This document shows, one piece after another, positions 1 to 7,154 of a stretch of 9,927 bases of DNA. Origin of the DNA: Bacteroidetes bacterium GWA2_30_7. GTDB lineage: Bacteria; Bacteroidota; Bacteroidia; Bacteroidales; GWF2-33-38. The DNA is taken from assembly GCA_001768155.1 (NCBI GenBank), contig MENC01000020.1, forward strand, positions 8,669-18,595, written 5' to 3'. Numbering within the stretch: the stretch's first letter is position 1; each line of letters begins with the position of its first letter. Made by a program: the position numbers and the translations under genes. The notes under the pieces are model-generated. The model was given only the letters and a program-made list of their open reading frames with translations, did no database searches and was not told where the DNA came from.

Positions 1-252
1 TTCCATAATTGCATCAGCAGCAAATGCCGGTGGAACAAAAATTATCGAAGTATCAGCACCACTGCCTTTTACAGAATCAGTAACAGTATTATATACCGGT
101 AGATTTAAGTGTTTTGTTCCTCCTTTTCCGGGAGTAATTCCACCAACTACATTTGTACCATATTCAATCATTTGAGTAGCATGAAAAGTGCCTTCGTTTC
201 CTGTGAAACCTTGAACAATAACTCTGGAGTGCTTATTAACTAGAATAGACAT
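1..252 (-). CDS. sucD: Succinyl-CoA ligase (ADP-forming) alpha subunit, N-terminal part (cut by window edge)
   Basis: This is the N-terminal 84 residues of the alpha subunit of succinyl-CoA synthetase, the TCA-cycle enzyme that interconverts succinyl-CoA and succinate with nucleotide triphosphate formation. It works in the cytoplasm together with SucB/SucC-type beta subunits. The reading frame begins with ATG at 252 and stays open to base 1, which is the window edge and not a truncation of the gene; the family is usually about 290 residues. Seen in the sequence: the CoA-binding Rossmann start VIVQGFTGNEGTFHATQMI (residues 11-29), then GGITPGKGGTKHLNLPVYNTV (about 37-57), and IIFVPPAFAADAI (about 70-82). 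These are hallmark segments of SucD, so the identification is firm. It is divergent from mnmE across 91 bases, and a good Bacteroidota promoter lies just upstream at 282-311. Confidence 0.96.
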   Translation of the reverse strand, partial: MSILVNKHSRVIVQGFTGNEGTFHATQMIEYGTNVVGGITPGKGGTKHLNLPVYNTVTDSVKGSGADTSIIFVPPAFAADAIME

Positions 253-281
253 TTTTAAAAATTTATTTTTAAATTATAGTC

Positions 282-311
282 CAAAATTAAACGAAAACTA
301 TTATTTTCAAA
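282..311 (-). promoter_or_regulatory. Probable Bacteroidota sigma-A promoter for sucD
   Basis: Read on the minus strand, TTTG (311-308) is followed by 18 bases and then TAATTTTG (289-282), which matches the TAnnTTTG -7 box exactly. The known arrangement in this phylum is TTG or TTTG, 17-23 bases, then TAnnTTTG. The predicted start of transcription lies about 20-30 bases before the sucD ATG at 252. No equally good promoter was found for mnmE on the other strand of the same gap. Confidence 0.6.
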
Positions 312-343
312 AACTATATTTAAAAAATTAATAAACAATTAAA

Positions 344-1741
344 ATGACTTTTAATTTATCAGAAGAAACAATTTGTGCAATTGCCACTCCATCTGGAATT
401 GGAGCTATTTCAATTATCAGAATTTCTGGAAAAAAAACTTTTCAGATTATAGAAAGAATCTTTAAACCAAGGTCAAAAAAAATTATTTTTTCAGATTTAA
501 AGCCTTTTTCTATAATTTATGGGCATCTAATTTTCGAAAATGAAATAATTGACGAGGTTTTAGTTTCAGTTTTCAAAACTCCAAATTCTTATACCGGAGA
601 AAACTGTATCGAAATTTCTTGTCATGGTTCTATTTATATTCAACATAAAATTCTGGAAATTTTAATCAAATGTGGTGCTGTACTTGCAAAACCAGGTGAA
701 TTTACAATGAGAGCTTTTTTTAATGGAAAGTTGGATTTGTCTCAGGCAGAAGCTGTTGCCGATTTAATTTCGTCTTCATCACAAAGTGCTCATAAAGTAG
801 CAATAAATCAGCTTCGTGGCGGCTTTTCAAACGACATTAAAAAATTAAGAACAGAATTGCTTGATTTTGCCTCATTAATAGAATTAGAACTAGATTTTAG
901 CGAAGAGGATGTTGAATTTGCCGACCGTAAAAAGTTAAATATCTTAATCGAAAATATTAAAAATGAAGTAAATAAACTAATCAATTCTTATAAGCTTGGA
1001 AATGTTATTAAAACAGGTATTCCGGTTGCAATTATTGGAAAAACAAATGTCGGAAAATCAACATTATTAAATGCAATTATTAATGAAGATAAGGCAATTG
1101 TATCAGAAATTCCGGGAACAACTCGTGATTCAATTGAGGACACTTTTGTTATAAATGGAGTTATTTTCAGATTTATTGATACTGCCGGTTTACGTGATTC
1201 AGAAGATGAAATTGAGCAAATAGGAATTTCCAGAACTTATGAAAATATAAAAAAAGCTTCTATAATTTTATATGTTGTTGATATTGCCGAAACCACTGTT
1301 GATGAGATTAATAATAATATTAAAGATTTAAAGAATATCATAGCAGATGAATCAAAAAAAATAATTTTGGTTGCAAATAAAATTGATAAATTAGTTGATG
1401 TACCAAAAGGTGGAAAGCAACTATTTGAAATGGAAACAGTGTTTGTTTCGGCAAAACGAAAAGAAAACATTCATTTATTATCAGAAGTTATATTAAAAGC
1501 AGTTAATTTAAATGTTGGAAATGACGAAACAATTGTAACAAACATCAGGCATTACGAAGCTTTATTAAATGCGTCTGATTCAATTCTCAATATTGTTAAA
1601 GGAGTTGAAAATGGAATTTCGGGCGATTTATTATCAATAGACATACATCAGACCTTATATTATTTAGGCGAAATTACCGGACAGGTTACAGTTGATGAGA
1701 TACTTGAAAATATTTTTTCAAAGTTTTGTATCGGAAAGTAA
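344..1741 (+). CDS. mnmE: tRNA uridine-5-carboxymethylaminomethyl modification GTPase MnmE (TrmE)
   Basis: MnmE and MnmG together install the (carboxymethyl)aminomethyl group on U34 of certain tRNAs, using a folate one-carbon donor and GTP hydrolysis. The protein has 465 residues, a normal family length, with an ATG start at 344. The N-terminal folate-binding domain spans about 1-120 and includes the start TICAIATPSGIGAISIIRISG and the NSYTGENCIEISCHG segment (81-95). A helical domain carries FNGKLDLSQAEAVADLI (126-142). The inserted G domain has the P-loop GKTNVGKS (232-239), PGTTRD (257-262), DTAG (279-282), NKID (345-348) and SAK (369-371). The C-terminus ends FCIGK (461-465), which contains the conserved catalytic-Cys tail. 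All key motifs are intact. It stands alone, divergent from sucD and convergent with the S46 peptidase gene. Confidence 0.97.
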   Translation: MTFNLSEETICAIATPSGIGAISIIRISGKKTFQIIERIFKPRSKKIIFSDLKPFSIIYGHLIFENEIIDEVLVSVFKTPNSYTGENCIEISCHGSIYIQHKILEILIKCGAVLAKPGEFTMRAFFNGKLDLSQAEAVADLISSSSQSAHKVAINQLRGGFSNDIKKLRTELLDFASLIELELDFSEEDVEFADRKKLNILIENIKNEVNKLINSYKLGNVIKTGIPVAIIGKTNVGKSTLLNAIINEDKAIVSEIPGTTRDSIEDTFVINGVIFRFIDTAGLRDSEDEIEQIGISRTYENIKKASIILYVVDIAETTVDEINNNIKDLKNIIADESKKIILVANKIDKLVDVPKGGKQLFEMETVFVSAKRKENIHLLSEVILKAVNLNVGNDETIVTNIRHYEALLNASDSILNIVKGVENGISGDLLSIDIHQTLYYLGEITGQVTVDEILENIFSKFCIGK

Positions 1742-1778
1742 CCTGTATTAAATTGCAAATATTAAAGTATAATGTTGA

Positions 1779-1824
1779 GATACAAAATTATAAATTATTC
1801 ATAATTGATTAAGTTTTTTGTATC
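1779..1824. repeat. 9+9 base inverted repeat after mnmE, possible transcription end
   Basis: GATACAAAA (1779-1787) and its exact reverse complement TTTTGTATC (1816-1824) are separated by 28 bases. Inside the loop is a second perfect AT-only palindrome, AATTAT TC ATAATT (1793-1806). It begins about 40 bases after the mnmE stop in a gap between convergent genes, so it may mark the end of the mnmE transcript. It lacks the GC-rich stem and U-run of a classical intrinsic terminator, and in AT-rich DNA part of this could be chance. Confidence 0.35.
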
Positions 1825-1866
1825 AAAACATTCATTATTAGACACTTTGCAAAAAGCCAGTAGTAA

Positions 1867-1890
1867 TTAGAGTTTACACTTAAACTCGAA
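1867..1890. terminator. Possible hairpin between convergent mnmE and the peptidase operon
   Basis: GAGTTTA (1870-1876), loop CACT, TAAACTC (1881-1887) form a perfect 7-bp stem. Two more pairs lie outside a single mismatch (TT 1867-1868 with AA 1889-1890). It is the strongest short hairpin in the 222-base gap between two genes that converge, so it could stop transcription from either side. There is no clear T-run on either flank, which keeps confidence low. The remainder of 1742-1963 shows no open reading frame or RNA gene that I can recognise. Confidence 0.35.
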
Positions 1891-1963
1891 GAGTCTGTCA
1901 AAGATTTCACGAATTAGCAAGAAATATTAAAATTAGTGCCTAAAAAGACTTTGTAGATTTACA

Positions 1964-4123
1964 TCAATTAGAAATAATTTCAATCTCTTCAATTATATTT
2001 TTAGCACTTGCAAATTTATCAATTATGAAAAGCATGTAACGTGCATCAATAGCGATATTTCGGCACATTTCGGGGTCGTACATAATATCGCTCATAGTGC
2101 CTTCCCAATTTCGGTCGAAGTTTATTCCAATTAACTGACCTTCTGCATTTATTACTGGGCTTCCTGAATTTCCTCCGGTTGTGTGATTTGAAGCAGTAAA
2201 ACATACTGGCATTGTAGAGTTTACGCCATATTTACCATAATCTTTATTGATATATAATTGCTTTAATTTTTTAGGAACATCATAATCGTAAATTTCGGGA
2301 TTGTCTTTTTCAATAATTCCTTCTAATGTTGTAAAGTATTTATATTCAACGCCATCTCGTGGTTTATAATTATCAACTTTTCCATAAGATACTCTTAAAG
2401 TAGAATTAGCATCTGGATAAAACATTTTATTGTTTTGCATTTTCATTAAACCTTCAATATATACTTTCATTAAATTTTCAACTTGAATGCTATAATTATT
2501 AAAATCGGGTTCAATTTTAGATTTATAAATTTGGAATAAATTGTTTGTGAGGTTAAAAGCTGGGTCTTTTATTAAAATTGAATTTGTCTTTGGACTATAA
2601 TTTTTTACTAATTCGATTAGCTTCGCTTCGTTTAAAAAAATTGATTTTGAATAAATCATATCGCTATAATAAGAAATTGAAGTTTTGTATTTTTTATCAA
2701 TTTGATTGAAATTGGCTGGATAGTAATCTTTTGAAACTCTTTTTTTATATTCTCCTATCATAGCAACAAAAATTTTCTTATCAGTTTCTAAATTGTAATT
2801 TTTAAAATGCTTTGAAATTGCTGAAAGCAAACCTGCTTTAGCTTTTTCAAGTTTTTCATAATTTTGCATTTCATCGCTAAATAAAACGCTAAACTTTGAA
2901 CATAATGAAATCATTTCAACAGATAAAATTGCTTCATAAAAATATGTATTGAGCAGATTATAAGGAGTTAAATCGGCATATAGTTTATCGAAATCTGAAA
3001 CTAAATTTCCATATTTATTTTTCAAATCTGGATTTGAATTTGCCCAAATATTAAATTGTTTTTCGATATCTTGTTTTTTGGTTATTGCATCAAGTCTTTT
3101 TAGTCCGTTATTTTCTCCTATCCACTTTTTCCAATAATTTGCAACACCTGCATATTTTGAAGAATATTTTATTCTAGTTTCGGCATCTTGAGCCATATCT
3201 TCTTTCATAATTTTTAATCGAATCTCTCGTAACTTAATACCAACCGGATTTTCCGAATCTAAAATCATATTTACTGCAAACGAAGGAAGATATTCGTTTG
3301 TACTTCCTGGAAATCCAAAAACCATTGTAAAGTCGTCTTTTTGAATGCCTTTAATTGAAATTGGAAAATATTTTTTGGGTTTATATGGAACGTTATCTTT
3401 CGAGTATTCAGCAGGTTTATTGTCTTTGTCGGCATAAATGCGAAATAAGCAAAAATCGCCTGTATGTCGGGGCCACATCCAGTTATCGGTATCTCCGCCA
3501 AATTTACCTATTGCCGATGGTGGCGTTCCAACCAATCGAATATCTTTAAATACCTCATAAACATAAATATAATATTCATTACCGTAGAAAAATGGTTTAA
3601 CTTGGGCTGTATAATGTGTTCCTTCTATAGCTTTTTTAATAATTGATTCAATGTTTGAATTAATTTTAAATTGTGAATTTTCATAACTCATTTCTGGAGT
3701 AATTCCCTCATTTACCTGATTAGTAACATTATCCATACTGACAAGAAAACTAACTGTTAGTCCTGGATTTGGAAGTTCTTCATTTTTGCTCATTGCCCAG
3801 AAACCATTGGTTAACAAATCGTTTTCGACAGAACTATGCGATTGTATTGTTCCATATCCGCAATGGTGATTTGTTGAAACCAACCCTTGTGAAGAAATTA
3901 GTTCTGCCGTACAACCTCTTCCAAAAAGTATAACAGCATCTTTCATACTTGCGTTATTTATGCTGTAAATATCTTCGGCTGTTAGTTTAAAGCCTTTTTT
4001 TTGCATATCGGCAATATTATATTTATTCAACAACATTGGAATCCACATGCCTTCGTCGGCTTTGAGTTCGAAATTATAAAAAAGAATAATTGTAAGTAGA
4101 AAATATAAGATTTTTTTGCACAT
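1964..4123 (-). CDS. dpp11: Secreted S46-family serine dipeptidyl-peptidase, DPP11-like (Asp/Glu-specific)
   Basis: S46 peptidases remove dipeptides from the N-terminus of peptides in the periplasm and feed amino-acid catabolism in Bacteroidota. I take the ATG at 4123 (719 residues); the frame is open two codons further up to a TTG, which is less likely. Numbering from the ATG: signal peptide about 1-22 (MCKK, a hydrophobic run, then LKA before DEGMW); first half of the chymotrypsin-like fold with TNHHCG (His 86/87); WMWPRHTGDF with catalytic Asp 223; a long helical insert about 260-600; and TGGNSGSPV with nucleophile Ser 653. The substrate-pocket residue 18 positions after that Ser is Arg 671, in FDRNWEGTMSD. 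This matches Arg673 of Porphyromonas gingivalis DPP11, which binds acidic P1 side chains; DPP7 has Gly there. It is the last gene of the operon, 21 bases after maf. Specificity is inferred; family membership is firm. Confidence 0.93.
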   Translation of the reverse strand: MCKKILYFLLTIILFYNFELKADEGMWIPMLLNKYNIADMQKKGFKLTAEDIYSINNASMKDAVILFGRGCTAELISSQGLVSTNHHCGYGTIQSHSSVENDLLTNGFWAMSKNEELPNPGLTVSFLVSMDNVTNQVNEGITPEMSYENSQFKINSNIESIIKKAIEGTHYTAQVKPFFYGNEYYIYVYEVFKDIRLVGTPPSAIGKFGGDTDNWMWPRHTGDFCLFRIYADKDNKPAEYSKDNVPYKPKKYFPISIKGIQKDDFTMVFGFPGSTNEYLPSFAVNMILDSENPVGIKLREIRLKIMKEDMAQDAETRIKYSSKYAGVANYWKKWIGENNGLKRLDAITKKQDIEKQFNIWANSNPDLKNKYGNLVSDFDKLYADLTPYNLLNTYFYEAILSVEMISLCSKFSVLFSDEMQNYEKLEKAKAGLLSAISKHFKNYNLETDKKIFVAMIGEYKKRVSKDYYPANFNQIDKKYKTSISYYSDMIYSKSIFLNEAKLIELVKNYSPKTNSILIKDPAFNLTNNLFQIYKSKIEPDFNNYSIQVENLMKVYIEGLMKMQNNKMFYPDANSTLRVSYGKVDNYKPRDGVEYKYFTTLEGIIEKDNPEIYDYDVPKKLKQLYINKDYGKYGVNSTMPVCFTASNHTTGGNSGSPVINAEGQLIGINFDRNWEGTMSDIMYDPEMCRNIAIDARYMLFIIDKFASAKNIIEEIEIISN

Positions 4124-4144
4124 AATCAATTATGATTTAGAATT

Positions 4145-4732
4145 TTAAATAAATTTTTCAAGTTCAACATATAATCTCTGAACCGGCAATCCCATAACGT
4201 TATAAAAACAACCATTAATTTCTTCTATTCCAATATATCCGAGCCATTCCTGAATTCCATAAGCTCCGGCTTTGTCGTAAGGTTTAAAATTATCTACGTA
4301 ATATGAAATTTCATCTGAGGTTAATTGCTTGAATTTCACACTACTGCAAACATAAAACGATTTTTGTTTTTGCCTTGAACGCAAACAAACTCCTGAATAA
4401 ACATAATGAATATTTTCAGAAAGTTTTTCGAGCATTGAAATTGCTTCGGTTCGTGATTCTGGCTTGTTAATAACTTCATTATTAAGCCATACAATTGTAT
4501 CGGCAGTAATTACTATTGTATTTTCAGATTTTATTTCGCCAAACGAAACTGATTTATGTTCAGCAAGAAATAAAGCAATTTCTTCTTTTTTTAGATTTTT
4601 TGGGAAATCTTCGCAAATTTCTTCTTTAACTTCTACACTGAATTTAAAACCAGCTTCTTTCATTAAAAATTGGCGACGAGGTGATTTAGAAGCTAATATT
4701 AGATTGAAATTTGATAATTTTTCGAGAAGCAT
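4145..4732 (-). CDS. maf: Maf family nucleoside triphosphate pyrophosphatase (dTTP/UTP type)
   Basis: Maf proteins hydrolyse non-canonical or surplus nucleoside triphosphates to monophosphates and pyrophosphate, and some affect septum formation. The product has 195 residues with an ATG at 4732. Seen motifs: LILASKSPRRQFL (11-23, the SxSPRR nucleotide-binding loop), VITADTIV (74-81, with the acidic residue Asp 78), INKPES (88-93), the DKAGAYGIQ segment (153-161) typical of the YhdE-type dTTP/UTP-cleaving branch, and NVMGLPVQRLY (178-188). All signature residues appear present. It starts one base after the stop codon of the upstream prenyltransferase gene, so the two are almost certainly co-transcribed and perhaps translationally coupled. 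The assignment to dTTP/UTP rather than m7GTP is by motif resemblance. Confidence 0.94.
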   Translation of the reverse strand: MLLEKLSNFNLILASKSPRRQFLMKEAGFKFSVEVKEEICEDFPKNLKKEEIALFLAEHKSVSFGEIKSENTIVITADTIVWLNNEVINKPESRTEAISMLEKLSENIHYVYSGVCLRSRQKQKSFYVCSSVKFKQLTSDEISYYVDNFKPYDKAGAYGIQEWLGYIGIEEINGCFYNVMGLPVQRLYVELEKFI

Positions 4733-4733
4733 G

Positions 4734-5672
4734 TTAAGAAGTAAAATAAATTATTGATGTATAAAATAAACCCGAAATCATAATTATTTTTGTAATTATG
4801 CTGGCTTTGTGATAATCGGATTTTTCTTTTGCATTTAATAAAATTTGAATAAGATATAAAAATGGTAAAGTTATAAACCCAATAAAATACCAGATAGAAT
4901 AATTGTCGTTAATAAATACATAGTATGATGAAAAAAGCGTGAGTAACTCTGCAAAAATTAACATCACAATTATATATTTTGTATTCATAATTCCAAGAGA
5001 AACAGGCAATGTAGTTCGTCCATATTCTATATCTCCTTCATAATCTTCAATGTCTTTTATAATTTCACGAATAAGTGTAGTAATAAATGCAAAAATTGAA
5101 AAGCCTAGAATCCAGATTTTTATCATAGATAAATTAACAAGGTTATTTTCAAATAAATCTGAATATTTTTCAAAAATCGAAGGCATTTCAAACATGAAAA
5201 CCAGAACTGGAATTAATCCTGTTAAAATTGCAACAATTACATTTCCAACAAGAAACATTCTTTTATAACTTGTACTGTAATACCAGAGAATTCCAATTGT
5301 TAGAATAAAAACTAAAGAGTATTTAATATGACCTATTTTGTAAGAAACAAACGTTGTTAATAATACAGCAATTACATTGAAAACAACATGAAATATTATT
5401 GCTAAACGTCTATTGATATGAATTCCAACAACTACAGTATCTGGACGGTTTACAAGGTCTGTTTTTCGGTCAAAATAATCGTTAATAATATAACCTGATG
5501 CTGTAATTAATACAACTCCAATAACCAACATAAAAAACCATAAATCGGGTAGCTGAAGTTGCAAGTGATTAGTAATAAGAATTGGGTTTATAACTGCCCA
5601 TCTCATTAAAATCATTGTTATAAAAACAATTACGAGATTTTGTATTCTTATTAGTTTTAAAAAGTACATCAT
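4734..5672 (-). CDS. UbiA-family prenyltransferase (annotated in Bacteroidota as geranylgeranylglycerol-phosphate geranylgeranyltransferase-like)
   Basis: This is an integral membrane prenyltransferase that moves a polyprenyl group from its diphosphate onto an acceptor. It has 312 residues, with ATG at 5672 directly followed by a second ATG. About nine hydrophobic segments are visible (roughly 11-31, 43-63, 91-111, 117-133, 139-160, 183-200, 231-253, 259-280, 292-310). The two Mg-diphosphate motifs are intact: NDYFDRKTD (64-72) and REIIKDIEDYEGD (202-214), followed by GRTTLP. The overall sequence resembles the Bacteroidota branch related to archaeal digeranylgeranylglyceryl phosphate synthase; the true acceptor in these bacteria is not something the sequence tells. 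Menaquinone (MenA-like) or heme O (CtaB-like) prenylation is possible but the neighbourhood, between kdsC and maf, is the one I associate with the archaeal-lipid-like branch. It follows a 92-base gap after kdsC that contains a repeat. Confidence 0.85.
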   Translation of the reverse strand: MMYFLKLIRIQNLVIVFITMILMRWAVINPILITNHLQLQLPDLWFFMLVIGVVLITASGYIINDYFDRKTDLVNRPDTVVVGIHINRRLAIIFHVVFNVIAVLLTTFVSYKIGHIKYSLVFILTIGILWYYSTSYKRMFLVGNVIVAILTGLIPVLVFMFEMPSIFEKYSDLFENNLVNLSMIKIWILGFSIFAFITTLIREIIKDIEDYEGDIEYGRTTLPVSLGIMNTKYIIVMLIFAELLTLFSSYYVFINDNYSIWYFIGFITLPFLYLIQILLNAKEKSDYHKASIITKIIMISGLFYTSIIYFTS

Positions 5673-5722
5673 TTTTTTATTTATGATTTAACTGCGTAGC
5701 AACTATAAACAACAAATTCCTG

Positions 5723-5742
5723 CACTGAGCGAAGTCGAAGTG
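5723..5742. repeat. Dispersed-type GC-rich repeat unit inside the operon gap
   Basis: The 20-base string CACTGAGCGAAGTCGAAGTG stands out from the AT-rich surroundings. It contains a tandem CGAAGT CGAAGT and complementary ends (CACT/AGTG). From general familiarity, variants of GAGCGAAGTCGAAG recur many times between genes in Bacteroidota genomes and metagenome contigs. Only one copy is in this window. It lies between the kdsC stop (5765) and the prenyltransferase start (5672), in the only long gap of an otherwise tightly packed operon. Confidence 0.6.
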
Positions 5743-5764
5743 TCAAACCTCAAACGTTCTTCTT

Positions 5765-6286
5765 TTACCACTCAAATGCTTCATTATCCATCCACCTTCC
5801 CTGTGCACGCATAACTTGCTCTATAACATCTCGTACACAACCGTTACCCCCTTTACAATCAGATATATATTTTGAAATTTGTTTAATTTCCTCAGCTGCA
5901 TCCGAAGGACAAGTAGGAACACCAACTTTTTTCATAACATTAAAGTCAGGTAAATCGTCGCCCATGTACAAAATATTGGCAGGATTTAAGTTATTTTTAT
6001 TAATAAAATCTTCAAAATATTCCATTTTATTAGAACAGCACAAATAAACATCAACGACACCTAAGCCATTAAATCTTACCTTAATAGATTTAGATGTTCC
6101 GCCTGTAATTATTCCTATTGGATATCCTTTTTTTACAGCATGTTGAATAGCAAAACCATCTTTAATATTCATCGACCTTAGTGGTTCTCCGTTAGGGTCT
6201 AAATAAAAAATACTATTAGAAAAAACTCCGTCAACATCAAATACAAATGCTTTAACTTTGGTTAAATCCTCTTTAAAATTTGTCAT
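5765..6286 (-). CDS. kdsC: 3-deoxy-D-manno-octulosonate-8-phosphate phosphatase (KdsC-type HAD)
   Basis: KdsC removes phosphate from Kdo-8-phosphate on the way to CMP-Kdo and lipopolysaccharide core. I place the start at the ATG at 6286, giving 173 residues, a normal length for this HAD group without a cap domain; a longer frame to a TTG at 6328 would sit deeper inside the upstream gene. Motifs in order: FVFDVDGVFSN with nucleophile Asp 17 and Asp 19; IITGG (Thr 61); the conserved Lys 87 in SNKMEYF; YMGDDLPD (Asp 110, 111, 114); and the KdsC-like tail GGNGCVRDVIEQVMRAQGRW (146-165). The catalytic set is complete. The start overlaps the 3' end of the DUF2520 gene by 14 bases, which implies co-translation. 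A related sugar-phosphate phosphatase of the same HAD subfamily is the main alternative. Confidence 0.9.
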   Translation of the reverse strand: MTNFKEDLTKVKAFVFDVDGVFSNSIFYLDPNGEPLRSMNIKDGFAIQHAVKKGYPIGIITGGTSKSIKVRFNGLGVVDVYLCCSNKMEYFEDFINKNNLNPANILYMGDDLPDFNVMKKVGVPTCPSDAAEEIKQISKYISDCKGGNGCVRDVIEQVMRAQGRWMDNEAFEW

Positions 6287-7073
6287 TATTTTTTTCTTTA
6301 TTTTCCTTAATGATGCTTTCGGTAACAAATCTATACATTTTTTGGCAATCTTCGTAATTCTTTAAAATTTCGAGATGTTTATTTATAATATTAAGGTCGT
6401 TTCTAATAGCTGGTCCGGTTTGAGAATTTTCGGGTCCAAATGAAATTGCTTTATTTAAAGTTTCAGTTATTAATGGTTTTAAAACATCAAAATCGTATTC
6501 TGTTTTTTTTAAAAGTTTTTTAGTCAGTAAAAATAAATAATTTGTAAAATTATTTGAAAAAACTCCTGCAATATGAAGCAATTGGCGATTTTCGGTTGAA
6601 CAATTAAAAGTTTTTTTTGAAATACATCCGGCGATTTGCTTGACCGAATTATGAGTTTTTTTATTATTCGCTTCAATAAAAAGAGGTATTTCAGTCAAAT
6701 TTAATTTTGCATTTTTGCTGAAAGTTTGTAAAGGATAAATCACTCCAAAATTTTCCGAAAAAGGTTGTAAAATATTAATATCTATACTGCCCGAAGTATG
6801 TATAGATAAAGGTATTTTAAAATTAAATTTTTTCAAAACTTCTTCTATAATATCGTCTTTTAAAGAAATAAAATAAATATTTGCAGTTCGGTCAATTTCT
6901 GAAATATTGTTTGTGAATTTGCAATTAAATTTCTTAGCTAGTAATTCAGCATTTTCTATATTTCTACTGTAAATCTGAATAATATCAAAATGTTCAGCTA
7001 GAATTTTTACAAAATGAAAAGCTACATTACCGGCACCGATGTAAACGATTTTTTGTTTTTTAGTGTTAATCAT
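6273..7073 (-). CDS. DUF2520-containing Rossmann-fold (NAD(P)-binding) protein
   Basis: The function of this family is not established; it resembles 6-phosphogluconate- or F420-NADP-type dehydrogenases in fold. The protein has 266 residues with ATG at 7073. The N-terminal Rossmann domain opens with VYIGAGNVAFHFVKIL (10-25), whose GAGNVA loop binds a dinucleotide, and continues through IHTSGSIDI (91-99) and VIYPLQTFSK (111-120). The C-terminal helical DUF2520 domain has HIAGVFSNNFTNYLF (167-181) and QTGPAIRND (218-226), both characteristic of the family. It is the first gene of the five-gene minus-strand operon, has a probable -7 promoter box 28 bases upstream, and overlaps kdsC by 14 bases. 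The constant pairing with kdsC-like genes in Bacteroidota hints at a cell-envelope or sugar-related role, but this is inference. Confidence 0.88.
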   Translation of the reverse strand: MINTKKQKIVYIGAGNVAFHFVKILAEHFDIIQIYSRNIENAELLAKKFNCKFTNNISEIDRTANIYFISLKDDIIEEVLKKFNFKIPLSIHTSGSIDINILQPFSENFGVIYPLQTFSKNAKLNLTEIPLFIEANNKKTHNSVKQIAGCISKKTFNCSTENRQLLHIAGVFSNNFTNYLFLLTKKLLKKTEYDFDVLKPLITETLNKAISFGPENSQTGPAIRNDLNIINKHLEILKNYEDCQKMYRFVTESIIKENKEKNNDKF

Positions 7074-7100
7074 TTAATTGCAGATTCATTTTATTTCCTG

Positions 7101-7108
7101 CAAATGTA
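7101..7108 (-). promoter_or_regulatory. Probable -7 promoter box of the five-gene operon
   Basis: On the minus strand TACATTTG (7108-7101) matches the Bacteroidota TAnnTTTG -7 box exactly, 28 bases before the DUF2520 ATG at 7073, which predicts a leader of about 20 bases. No TTTG-like -33 element lies at the expected distance, so only half of the promoter is supported. It falls in the 81-base gap after the nucleotidyltransferase gene. Confidence 0.45.
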
Positions 7109-7154
7109 GGTAGAAAAGGTTACTTTTATAGTATCGGATGTTTTATTTTTCCAC

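Noticed and set aside
1237..1470. A 77-codon minus-strand frame inside mnmE
   Set aside because: It is antisense to the MnmE G domain including NKID and SAK, and its translation has no family resemblance.
3271..3646. Three short frames on both strands within the S46 peptidase gene
   Set aside because: All overlap conserved S46 sequence (for example the WMWPRHTGDF region) in other frames; they are by-products of its coding sequence.
4464..4757. A 97-codon plus-strand open frame across maf
   Set aside because: It is antisense to conserved Maf motifs and shows no independent protein character.
6287..6328. A longer kdsC start at a TTG (6328)
   Set aside because: It would add 14 basic residues not typical of KdsC and lengthen the overlap with the DUF2520 gene to 56 bases; the ATG at 6286 gives the normal length.
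7111..7130. Possible terminator AAAAG-GTTA-CTTTT after the MNT gene
   Set aside because: The stem is only 5 bp and mostly A-T, with no U-run in the direction of transcription; chance is likely in this AT-rich gap.
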